Assembly (NCBI GenBank): GCA_012932865.1
Contig: SAXG01000038.1
Location: 372,001-436,000 of the forward strand
From: Amylostereum areolatum
Lineage: Eukaryota > Basidiomycota > Agaricomycetes > Russulales > Stereaceae
Direction: 5' to 3'
Length of the DNA stretch: 64,000 nt
In this document: positions 11,260 through 19,358 of the stretch, piece by piece
How the letters are laid out: the number at the start of each line of letters is the position of its first letter
How positions within the stretch are numbered: the first letter of the stretch is position 1
Notes under the pieces: model-generated
Seen by the model: only the letters and a program-made list of their open reading frames with translations
Told to the model about the DNA's origin: nothing
The model's database searches: none
Translations under genes and position numbers: made by a program

Positions 11260-12717
11260 ATGGCCCAGACTGAACATGTTATACCGCAAGAGGAAGGACC
11301 GCACGCAGGGGGGCCGGGTCCCGACGCGCCGCAAGGTGGGCGGCCACTCTCCCGACGCATCCAGCCCGACCTGTCCCAGCTCTTCGTCGCCGGCATCGCC
11401 GACGACTGCATGCGAGTCGTCGAGCAGCTCGAAGGTGGACACTTGCGCCTCGCGAATGCAGCCACCAACATCGACGGCCTCCTCGCCAGCGGTACGCGCG
11501 CAGACCTGTCCGAAGAAGACGAAGACGCCGCACGCGGGGCGCGGGCCCAAGCCTACAACCACTTCGTCTCGCTCCTTGAGGAGGCCCTCGAGCGGCGACT
11601 CACGAACGAGGAGGACGGTTTCCGCCGTGTGCGGGGACTCGGCGGGAACGACGTCGGAGAGACCCGCCGCCGACGCTCGCGTTCGCCGGCCAGCACCGCG
11701 CGTCGCGGCAGGAGCTACGAGCGGGACAGCCCGCGCACCCCGCGTGAGCGCGCTCGCCGAAGGCGCTCCCACTCGGACGACAGCCGGTCCCCTCAGCGCG
11801 CGCGCTCTCGCCAGCGCCAGCGCGGACGCTCGCGCGACAGCGACCTCGACTTCCGACTTTCTGGCAAGCATCGTCGCCTCGATGACGACTTCAGCGACGA
11901 CGGGCGCCCAGCCAAACGCAAGCTCGACTACTCCTCCCTCCCTTTCCTCTCCGGCCGAGCGGACTCAGCGCTCTCTGACAACTGCCGGCTTACCGTCAAG
12001 CTCAAGGCCAACTACCTTCAGCACCTCGACGAAATCAAAACCATCGTCATCTCCATGCCCGAGTGCCCCGATTTCCCCCAGTCCGGATGGAAGGCAGTCC
12101 TATCAGACACGTACTTCGACCTCGACGTCGTTTTTTCCAGCCTCTACGCCATTGGGGGAGACGGGCGCGACATCCAGAAGCTCGGGGAGTATGAGCTACA
12201 CGGCGGACCATCCAAGCCTGCGAAGCACATCGCCACATCCGGCGAGTGGGGAATGGCATTCGAGCGCTACCAGGACGCCGTCACGTTCGTCTACCCGCAT
12301 CGACGCGACGAGTTGGCCGCCTATCGCAGGCACATCATCAACTACTTCGGCGCCGTCCACGGGCACGACGACCTCGTTCTCAACTACGACCGCGCTGTCC
12401 GCGCCCGCGTCGGCAGGTCCAACGCCCTCGAGCTTTCAGACACCAAGGAGTTTACGGCACTCGAGACCATGCACATCACCGCTGGACTGGCCTCGCGACC
12501 GGCCACCAGCAACATCTCTCGCGCGCGAGGCAGCACTGCGACGGGAGCTTGCCGCTCGCAAGGCCCCCAGCAGTCCACCGAAATCTGCCGACGCTTCAAC
12601 GCCGGGAACTGCTCAGGCAAAGGGTGCAAGTACCGCCACGCGTGCTCCTCATGCGGAGGAAAACACGGTGCTCACGAGTGTGGCCGCGGCGACGGCTCCG
12701 CCCACACCAACCACTGA
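11260..12717 (+). CDS. Ngaro ORF1, Gag-like nucleic-acid-binding protein
   Basis: 485-residue structural protein of the retrotransposon. The ATG at 11260 (MAQTEHVIPQEEGPH) is the first start past repeat A1; the frame is open further upstream but inside the repeat. Seen: an acidic N-terminal third, an Arg/Ser-rich basic block at about residues 135-200 (RRRRSRSPAS, RARSRQRQRGRSRD), a globular C-terminal half with SGEWGMAFERYQDAVTFVYP, and a Cys/His cluster at the end (CRRFNAGNCSGKGCKYRH followed by CSSCGGKHGAHEC) resembling a CCCH/CCHC knuckle. Presumed to package the element RNA. The next ORF overlaps in the +1 frame. Confidence 0.8.
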   Translation: MAQTEHVIPQEEGPHAGGPGPDAPQGGRPLSRRIQPDLSQLFVAGIADDCMRVVEQLEGGHLRLANAATNIDGLLASGTRADLSEEDEDAARGARAQAYNHFVSLLEEALERRLTNEEDGFRRVRGLGGNDVGETRRRRSRSPASTARRGRSYERDSPRTPRERARRRRSHSDDSRSPQRARSRQRQRGRSRDSDLDFRLSGKHRRLDDDFSDDGRPAKRKLDYSSLPFLSGRADSALSDNCRLTVKLKANYLQHLDEIKTIVISMPECPDFPQSGWKAVLSDTYFDLDVVFSSLYAIGGDGRDIQKLGEYELHGGPSKPAKHIATSGEWGMAFERYQDAVTFVYPHRRDELAAYRRHIINYFGAVHGHDDLVLNYDRAVRARVGRSNALELSDTKEFTALETMHITAGLASRPATSNISRARGSTATGACRSQGPQQSTEICRRFNAGNCSGKGCKYRHACSSCGGKHGAHECGRGDGSAHTNH

Positions 12718-14545
12718 AGCAACCCCTCCGACGGGACCGCGCCGTTTCCGCGGCTTCGTGTGGGGTCAAGAGCAGGCCTCAATCCTCACCCCGTCGGCCC
12801 TCGCTACGGAGACGGCAGCGCCGCTCCCTGGACCTCCCCCTTCCGCACTCAACGACAAAATAGCACTCGCGACGCTTCGCAGATACCCAGAGCTGTTCAA
12901 GGTCGTCTCCCCCATCAATATAGACAACTTCGAGTCGCTTCTCGTCACCCACCCCAATCGACCGTTCGTCCAGTCTGTCATTCGCGGTTTCCGCGAGGGT
13001 TTCTGGCCGCACGCCGACTTCCCGGACGACTACCCAATTACGCGCGACCACCCCGAGCGCCCACTCGCGCCCGCTGAGCTCGAGTTTGCGAAACAGCAAT
13101 GCCTCGAGGAAGAACGTCTCGGGCGTTTCTCCCCACCTTTCGGCCGCCCCGGAGAACCCCTCCTCCCTGGCATGTGCAGCGTCCCCGTCAGCGTTATCCC
13201 CAAGAAATCGGGGAAGCTACGCCTCATTGTCGACCACTCTGCCGGCGAGTTCTCACCCAACTCAACCATAGACAAGGATGACGTACACGTCCGTCTCGAC
13301 ACAGTTCAGCATCTGGCACACAACCTGTTGCACGTCCGCCGGCACCACGGCAACGTGCCGATCTATCTATTCAAGTCTGACGTCTCCCAAGCCTACCGCC
13401 GCATCCCTATCCACCCCTTATACCAGCTCCGCCAGGTTGTCACAATCGACGGTGTCCGCCGTGTCGACCGCTGCAACAACTTCGGAGGCCGCGCCTCCGG
13501 GAATCTGTGGTGCTCCTTCTTTGCACTAGTCCTGTGGATCGCTGTCAAGATCCGCCATATTGAAGCCCTCCTTGCCTACATCGACGACACGTTCTCCCAT
13601 GACCTGTCACCCCACTGCACCTTCTATGAGCCCTACGGTGCATGGCTTCCCCCAAAGCAGGTCCAACTGCTCCAGTTATGGGACTTCCTCGGAATTCCGC
13701 ACGAGAAGAGCAAGCAGGAGTTTGGCCGTATTCTCGTGATCACCGGCTTTGAGGTCTCCCCGGTTAGCATGACCATTTTTCTCTCCGCCGAGAGCATCTC
13801 CAACCTAGTCACCGCCATCCACGTGTTCATCGACGAGGCCCCCGACCGCCGCCGTCGCCTCGTCGAGTGGCAGCGCCTGCTCGGCTGGATGAACTGGGCG
13901 CTCAATGTGGCACCACTCCTCCGCCCTGCGCTCGCGTCCTCGTATGCCAAAATATCCGGAAAAAAGAAGCCCAATGCCCCCATATTCCTCAACGGACAGG
14001 TCTCACGCGACCTCCGCTGGTTTGCGACCACCCTGCAGCAGTCCTCCGGGATTCACATAATACGGGCGCGCCTATGGGATCCGTCGACAGCCGACATGGT
14101 TATCTTCTGCGACGCATCCCTGTCCGGCCTCGGCTTCTGGTCACCACAGGCTGGGCAAGGATTCGCATCGACGCTCCCCCCCGCCCCAAACACAGAAGAC
14201 ACCATCTTCTGGTACGAAGCACTGTGCGTCCTCGTGGCACTCAGCTGGGCGGCCGCCCTCCCCCAGGTCCCCTCAAAGCTACTTATCTACACCGACAACC
14301 TCAACACAGTCCAGATATTTGACTCGTTCAAAGCGCGTGCCGGTTACAACGACCTCCTTTTCCGGGCAGCCGAAATCCTCATGGCCTCCCACATCAACCT
14401 CCGCGTCCACCATATCCCAGGTGAGAAGAACACAGTTGCCGATGCCCTATCCCGGGGGCTTTTCAATGTGGTGCGACAGTACCAACCATCCCTCCGTGTC
14501 CACGGCTTTTCACCCCCACGCTCGACGCTGGGGTCGCAGGGCTGA
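12662..14545 (+). CDS. Ngaro ORF2, reverse transcriptase - RNase H
   Basis: Polymerase of the retrotransposon. Seen: RT motifs SVIPKKSGKLRLIVDHS, FKSDVSQAYRRIPIHP and the catalytic AYIDDTFS (YxDD type); then RNase H with IFCDASLSGLGFW, a Glu in YEALCVLVALSWA, IYTDNLNTVQIF and a closing HHIPGEKNTVADALSR. No ATG precedes the RT core in this frame after ORF1 ends, and the frame overlaps ORF1 in +1, so translation by frameshifting near 12.66-12.71 kb is likely; the start given is only where conserved-looking sequence begins. The stop TGA (14543-14545) shares its A with the next ORF's ATG. Confidence 0.85.
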   Translation, partial: NTVLTSVAAATAPPTPTTEATPPTGPRRFRGFVWGQEQASILTPSALATETAAPLPGPPPSALNDKIALATLRRYPELFKVVSPINIDNFESLLVTHPNRPFVQSVIRGFREGFWPHADFPDDYPITRDHPERPLAPAELEFAKQQCLEEERLGRFSPPFGRPGEPLLPGMCSVPVSVIPKKSGKLRLIVDHSAGEFSPNSTIDKDDVHVRLDTVQHLAHNLLHVRRHHGNVPIYLFKSDVSQAYRRIPIHPLYQLRQVVTIDGVRRVDRCNNFGGRASGNLWCSFFALVLWIAVKIRHIEALLAYIDDTFSHDLSPHCTFYEPYGAWLPPKQVQLLQLWDFLGIPHEKSKQEFGRILVITGFEVSPVSMTIFLSAESISNLVTAIHVFIDEAPDRRRRLVEWQRLLGWMNWALNVAPLLRPALASSYAKISGKKKPNAPIFLNGQVSRDLRWFATTLQQSSGIHIIRARLWDPSTADMVIFCDASLSGLGFWSPQAGQGFASTLPPAPNTEDTIFWYEALCVLVALSWAAALPQVPSKLLIYTDNLNTVQIFDSFKARAGYNDLLFRAAEILMASHINLRVHHIPGEKNTVADALSRGLFNVVRQYQPSLRVHGFSPPRSTLGSQG

Positions 14546-15549
14546 TGCTCCAGATCTCACGCTCGTCCAGGCAGCCGCGCCGCGAAGCCTGGACATCCGA
14601 GCGCCTCGTTCGCGAACGGGCGCTCGCCCTCGGAGCCGCGATTGACATTTCCACGCTCCTATCATACACATCCCACCTCCAATCATACCTGACCTTCTGT
14701 AAGCTCCACAGCTTTGACATCGAACCCACCGCCGACACCCTGTCCTTCTATGTGGTCTTCATGGCCCAACACATCTCTCCCCACTCAATCCCCGCATACC
14801 TATCAGGGATCTGCAACCAGCTTGAACCCCACTTCCCACATGTTCGCGCCACGCGCCGCAGCGCCCTTGTCACACGGACACTGGCAGGCTGCAACCGCCT
14901 CTATAACTCCCCAATCTCCCGCCGCGACGCCTTATCCCTCGACGACCTCGAGTTCACAATCCGCCACTACCCAAACCCCACCCACGACGACCGCCTCTTC
15001 CTCGCACTCATCACGGCAGGGTTCTTCGGGCTCCACCGCCTCGGTGAACTTGTCTGCAGTGACAACGGCGCCCTGCGCTCACACCGCAAGACGATCCGGA
15101 GGTCGAGCATGGAGTTCCTAGACACCGCGTACTCATACCTCCTCCCAACACACAAGGCCGACCGATTTTTCGAGGGCAACAGGGTGGTCATCCCGAGACG
15201 TGACACGGAAGCCGTTGACCCCTACCAGCTTTTCCGCACATACATCACCGGCCGCGACCGCTTTGCCACCCTCCTTCCCGAGCTGTGGGTCAGGCAGGAC
15301 GGGACGGTCCCCACGCGCAGCTGGTTCATTAACCGCCTCGAGTCGCTCTTCCCCAACTCGAACATCGGCGGGCACTCCCTCCGTCCCGGAGGAGCCACCT
15401 TTTACGCCACTGAGGGCTACCCCGACGACCGTATCCAGGCCATCGGGCGCTGGAGCTCGGACGCATTCAAGCAGTACATCCGCAAGAACCCCGTCCTACT
15501 TCAAGCCCTCATCCACGCCCGCCGCGCTGCTGAGGGCACCGGGGCATAG
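14545..15549 (+). CDS. Ngaro ORF3, tyrosine recombinase
   Basis: 334-residue tyrosine recombinase that in this class inserts the circular cDNA. Seen: an N-terminal SAM-like helical region (residues 35-110), then catalytic box I GLHRLGEL with the Arg, the H-x-x-R box GHSLRPGGATFYATEGYPDD, a Trp/His-equivalent in IGRWSSDAF, and the nucleophile Tyr in QYIRKNP near residue 314. All expected catalytic residues are present. It starts inside the stop codon of ORF2 (TGATG), which suggests termination-reinitiation. It is followed directly by repeat B1. Confidence 0.87.
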   Translation: MLQISRSSRQPRREAWTSERLVRERALALGAAIDISTLLSYTSHLQSYLTFCKLHSFDIEPTADTLSFYVVFMAQHISPHSIPAYLSGICNQLEPHFPHVRATRRSALVTRTLAGCNRLYNSPISRRDALSLDDLEFTIRHYPNPTHDDRLFLALITAGFFGLHRLGELVCSDNGALRSHRKTIRRSSMEFLDTAYSYLLPTHKADRFFEGNRVVIPRRDTEAVDPYQLFRTYITGRDRFATLLPELWVRQDGTVPTRSWFINRLESLFPNSNIGGHSLRPGGATFYATEGYPDDRIQAIGRWSSDAFKQYIRKNPVLLQALIHARRAAEGTGA

Positions 15550-15616
15550 CGCTCGACATCCCACACTTTCACGCACCACCATCCTCCCTTCCTCCTCCTC
15601 AATTCTTACGCCTTTT

Positions 15617-15730
15617 ACGGTCTCGTCTCGCACGCAATCCATACATGCCCCTTCGGGGGCGGTTTCCCGTACCTCCCGCGTCGCAAGCTCCCGCCTCACG
15701 CTTAGGCCGCACGAAATCAAGCCTGATTCG
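15617..15730 (+). repeat. split direct repeat B1
   Basis: 114 bp internal copy of the B repeat, matching B2 at 16302-16415. It abuts A2 directly at 15730/15731 (ATTCG|TCGGC), the junction expected in the circular intermediate. Confidence 0.88.
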
Positions 15731-16099
15731 TCGGCTTGAAAGGAGTTTCTCGGAGTCGAATCAGGCGTCGCTTTCGCACGGTGCCGTCCTCGCGTGGGCG
15801 ACTGCTCCCGACGCCCGTCGGAGCCGCCACCTACTTGTTGGGATGCGCCCGCGGCTGCGCACGACCTGGCACCGGGAGCCCGCCTAGCCCGTAGCGGGAT
15901 GCTACAGATGGGCTAGGTTTGGAAGTACCCGCTCGAGAGAGTACAAGAGTCGCTCGGGGGGCACCGCTGATGCCCCCAACTCTTGCCAGCACCTCGTCTC
16001 GCCAGGTCCGTCCCCATTTCGTCGCTTCGAACCGTTCCGCTGACGCCCTCCTCTCGCCAGAGTCTGCCTCGCCGCGTCGCCCACGCCGCTTTCGCTCTC
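15731..16099 (+). repeat. split direct repeat A2
   Basis: 369 bp internal copy of the A repeat. Identity with A1 ends abruptly after TTTCGCTCTC, where a 202 bp unique stretch leads to B2. Confidence 0.9.
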
Positions 16100-16301
16100 C
16101 CGCCCACCGCATACCCTTGTTTGTTTCCGACCGGTTTCCCATACCACGCTTACCTACTCCGCGACCGTTACGATCTCCAGCGGAGGATACCCACATGCTC
16201 TACGTACACACACGCCTCCGTACCGCATGAGCTCTCGCATTAACTACATTTACCGCCTGCTTTTGTAACCTTTTTTTTCTCTTCTCTTTTTCTCCCTTGT
16301 A

Positions 16302-16415
16302 ACGGTCTCGTCTCGCACGCAATCCATACATGCCCCTTCGGGGGCGGTTTCCCGTACCTCCCGCGTCGCAAGCTCCCGCCTCACGCTTAGGCCGCACGAA
16401 ATCAAGCCTGATTCG
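16302..16415 (+). repeat. split direct repeat B2
   Basis: Terminal copy of the B repeat forming the 3' end of the retrotransposon. It is followed by ATCGTCTG of the host sequence. Confidence 0.88.
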
Positions 16416-16633
16416 ATCGTCTGTAGAGAATGCCATCGACATTGAGGGGAACGTTTCGGAGTGGCTAGAGGAGTGGCTTTGGTACGTATCCAGTTACTAA
16501 GCAGGATAGCTAACAGGCAGACAGGTACTCGGTACTCCCGTCCTCGTCAACAAGCGAAGCCATCGGCTCAGGAGGCTTTCAGCCCGTCACTGCTCATGCA
16601 GATCTATGCAGATGCACAAACGCTGATACATAG
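16416..16633 (+). pseudogene. 3' part of a host gene split by the Ngaro element
   Basis: Continuation of the plus-strand gene at 10567. If the element and one copy of ATCG are removed, the left exon reads on without a stop as SPITSSVENAIDIEGNVSE and WLEEWLW, reaching a GT-AG intron (GTACGT at 16482, branch-like GCTAAC, CAG at 16522-16524). The last exon from 16525 (YSVLPSSSTSEAIGSGG) ends at TAG 16631-16633. Continuous frame and phase-matched introns on both sides support a real gene. It overlaps nothing else and stops about 230 bp before the convergent arrestin gene's stop. Function unknown. Confidence 0.5.
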
Positions 16634-16866
16634 GGGGCGTAATCACGGAAGCCTCCTTCAGAGGCGGTCCCATCCCTCGTCCCAAAGGATTCTACGACGG
16701 AAAACGAGAGGGATAGATGTAGCCGTCAGTCACCCCAGTCAAAAAAAAGCTCGAGATAGGGATGCCGTAATTCTGACCAAAAAGGAACGAACCAATAGTC
16801 ACGAAGGAGCTGGGAAAGGGAAGCCAAAGAAAGCGTGTGTGGCCCAGCCAAAATGTCAGGGATATA

Positions 16867-18492
16867 TCACCGCTCATCGACAATCGTCAACCTTGCGGCG
16901 AGCACGACTCTATCGGGCGGTAACACCGGCTGAAAACCCTCCACCTTGAACGGGTAAAGGTGCACTTCATACTAAGAAAGAAGGCCAGGTCAGAGGTTGC
17001 CACTACTCCTAAAAGCAGGAATACTTACTCTCAGTTCGACATCTGGCTCGGATGCGCCGTGCGGGACGGCCCAGCCAGGCGTGATCTCCTCGTTCTTGAA
17101 AGGCTGGATCTCGGCATTCATTACCGAGCGCCAGTTTTTCTGGAGCGTATCTGCGTCAGGCGGTAACAATCGTCTCTGCGTCGTCTCCAGCCGCCAGTGG
17201 CAGGCAGACGCGATGTGCTTCCGGATGTGGTATGATGACCGGTTTCTGAGCTTTGTAGGCGCGACGGTGGTCGTGTCCTTCCCATAGGCATGGACCCTAA
17301 ACAACTTGATATCGATTGCATGCGACGCGGAGAGGAGGTCGAGTGCTGAGAGGTTTGTGCTTGTCATGATCAACTTCACGGGCACAAGATGACCAGCAGG
17401 GTACGTTTCCCTAGACCACACCCGGAAGGTCAGCTTGGACATCTCCACGTCAAGATGAAGTTGCCCGACCGGTAGGACCAACTGCATAGGAAGTAGAGGT
17501 CAGGCTCGCTGTTTTTCTTGTAGAGAGATCAGAGAACGGTGACTCGCCTTGCAGCTGATTTCCGCATCGTCACGGTCGAAAAGCCTTCCTCTGATGATTG
17601 CAGGAGGGCTTGTCGAGTCTTTGCAGGGCGTATCCGAAAGTGTGTACGCCCGCGAGAATTGGGATGCGTTGTACCTCGAGGAGGTCGCCGGCTCGTCGAA
17701 AGACAATAATGAGCTGGCCGAGTCGAAGCGCGGTAGAAAGGTCAACTCCTGTTCCATCCTAACCGTGATATCAGCGCCGAAGTCTATAGAGGACGCGACG
17801 GTGGAATGCACGTACACAGCGCGCTGGTTGAATAAGCCCCTCAGTTTTACTTTGATTGTGATCCGGCAGACGACAGGGGACGCCCACGCGTCGCCAGAGG
17901 AGGAGGACCTCCAAGAGGACCGCCTGTCGGCCATTGCCATGTTGAATGACCACCTAACAAGGTCTTCATTGTCATTGAACGACCCGGCTTTGACATCCCC
18001 CAGCACCATCTTCTCCATCGCCTCGTGAACAGGGTCCGTGCGTCCAGGGTGGAATCCTCGCACCTAAACAATCCCCGACGAACGTGCGTCAGCCCTATCG
18101 CATCCCACGCAGGCTGAAACAGGTGTGCCCACCACCACTTTGGCGCCTAGAACGTCCTTCATTTCTGACTGTCGGAACGAGAGCGAGCCTTCGATGTTAT
18201 CTCCCAGGAAGAGCAGGGGCGGGTCCCCGCTGTTCTGCGCCCGGCTCATCAACTTGAAGGTCGCGATGTTCTTGTCGCCACCCTTCAGCGCGTACTGGTG
18301 TGAGCAACCAAGGACTTGCAGGGGTGGCGACTCGCTGCCCAAAGGCGAGGTATGTCCGCTGGTCGTACCAACTGAAGGTAGTCGGATCTCGTGCGTCAGA
18401 CGCAGAGGGCCGATGGTTACTTCCTCGTCATCAAAGATAATGTCGTGGCCTACGATAGGCAGCGGCTCCGCGTACAGAGGCTTAGGTTCCAT
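16867..18492 (-). CDS. arrestin-like protein
   Basis: Second intact arrestin-like gene. Four exons (18133-18492, 17548-18063, 17029-17481, 16867-16971) give 477 residues. Seen: an N-domain with ATFKLMSRAQNSGDPPLLFL and GSLSFRQSEMKDVLGAKVV, a central WASPVVCRITIKVKLRG, C-domain strands LTFRVWSRETYPAGHLVPVK and IDIKLFRVHAYGKD, and a short last exon YEVHLYPFKVEGFQPVLPP. The second exon ends in a GC donor (AAG|GCGAGT). An upstream in-frame ATG at 18528 is also possible. It is longer and more diverged than the copy at 7845-9499. Role as trafficking adaptor is inferred from the family. Confidence 0.75.
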
Positions 18493-19358
18493 CGTCCTAG
18501 GAGAGCTTGTAAGGAGTACCATAACCAACTTGAGGATCAGGGTGAAGGAAAGCAGAAGATGGGGGGCTTGGCCGGCGAGGACTGCGTAGGTATTTGAGGC
18601 TCGGGTTTACGTCTAGTCTCCCGTCGCTGACCTAACCAGAAGATAGTCGTTAGTTTACGTCCAGGTCCCTGCCATTTCGGGCGTATGGAAGCAAGTCGCT
18701 GAGGTCAGCGGCGCTGGCGCAGGAACGGAGCTAATCTCCTTCACTATTGTATAAGTGCGCTTCTGTGGCCCTTGCGAACAACCAGGTGGCCAATTCCTCG
18801 GTAGCTGGCAATACAACCACCCACACATGGTATGAGCATTCCGTGCACTTTGCAGTATGAAGGGCGGAGCAAGTTTCATGATGTTCGAACCAACGAACCG
18901 CAGGTCAGTCCTGCAGTTCCAGGCTATCACGACGGGGAGTGGCGCTGGGGATGCGTCAGAGCTAGAAACTGCATAGGATGTACGATTGACTTCGAGGCTG
19001 TAGTTCCTAATGGTCAGTCAAGGACAGCATTCCGCGAATACGCACCGCCACACCGAGGAAAAATAGATCGTAGATTCCAGGCATACACCATTGTAGCTTG
19101 AGGCCTTGAGGACTCGAGTTCGACATTCATCATTCACTTGTTTGTGTTTGGTTTGTGTGTTTGAATCGCAGTCCCTCAAAGAGCCCTGGTACCTTGGAAC
19201 GTGCGTGAGCTGGCTGGTCTTCCTCCTGCTCCTCCGAAAGCCGTTGGCGCTCCTTCCCAATAGTTGACCCGAAGTACATCACTCCCACGGTAAACCAGAC
19301 GTCCTCCAAAAAGGGATAAGAAGATACGAAATCCGTCTATTCGGCAAGCACTCTCGAC
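18493..19358. other. intergenic, no gene recognised
   Basis: Promoter side of the arrestin gene and 3' side of MIC60. Minus-strand ORFs of 80-91 codons (18655-18930, 19018-19260) show no recognisable domain. AGCTTGAGGCCTTGAGG at about 19096 is like short repeats near 9804 and 59798. Confidence 0.4.

Larger units (their letters stand above)
10871..16415 (+). mobile_element. Ngaro-type tyrosine-recombinase retrotransposon, apparently full length
   Basis: Retrotransposon of the DIRS order with the split direct repeat layout A1 - ORFs - B1 - A2 - B2 known from Ngaro/PAT elements. Seen: A1 and A2 (369 bp each) show no difference, and B1 and B2 (114 bp each) also match fully. Three ORFs lie between: a Gag-like protein with a Cys/His knuckle, RT plus RNase H, and a tyrosine recombinase. 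There is no LTR, DDE integrase or DIRS-type methylase domain. The direct repeat ATCG occurs at both edges (10870-10873 and 16416-16419). Identical repeats and open frames imply a recent insertion. Ngaro rather than PAT is inferred from the missing methylase and the fungal host. Confidence 0.88.

Noticed and set aside
11123..12661. Long N-terminal extension of Ngaro ORF2
   Set aside because: Overlaps the well-supported ORF1 in another frame and is Ser/Thr/Pro-rich shadow sequence; only the RT-RNase H part is supported.
10871..16415. LTR retrotransposon or Crypton
   Set aside because: Terminal repeats are split (A/B) rather than flanking LTRs, the element has RT plus tyrosine recombinase, and there is no DDE integrase or aspartic protease.
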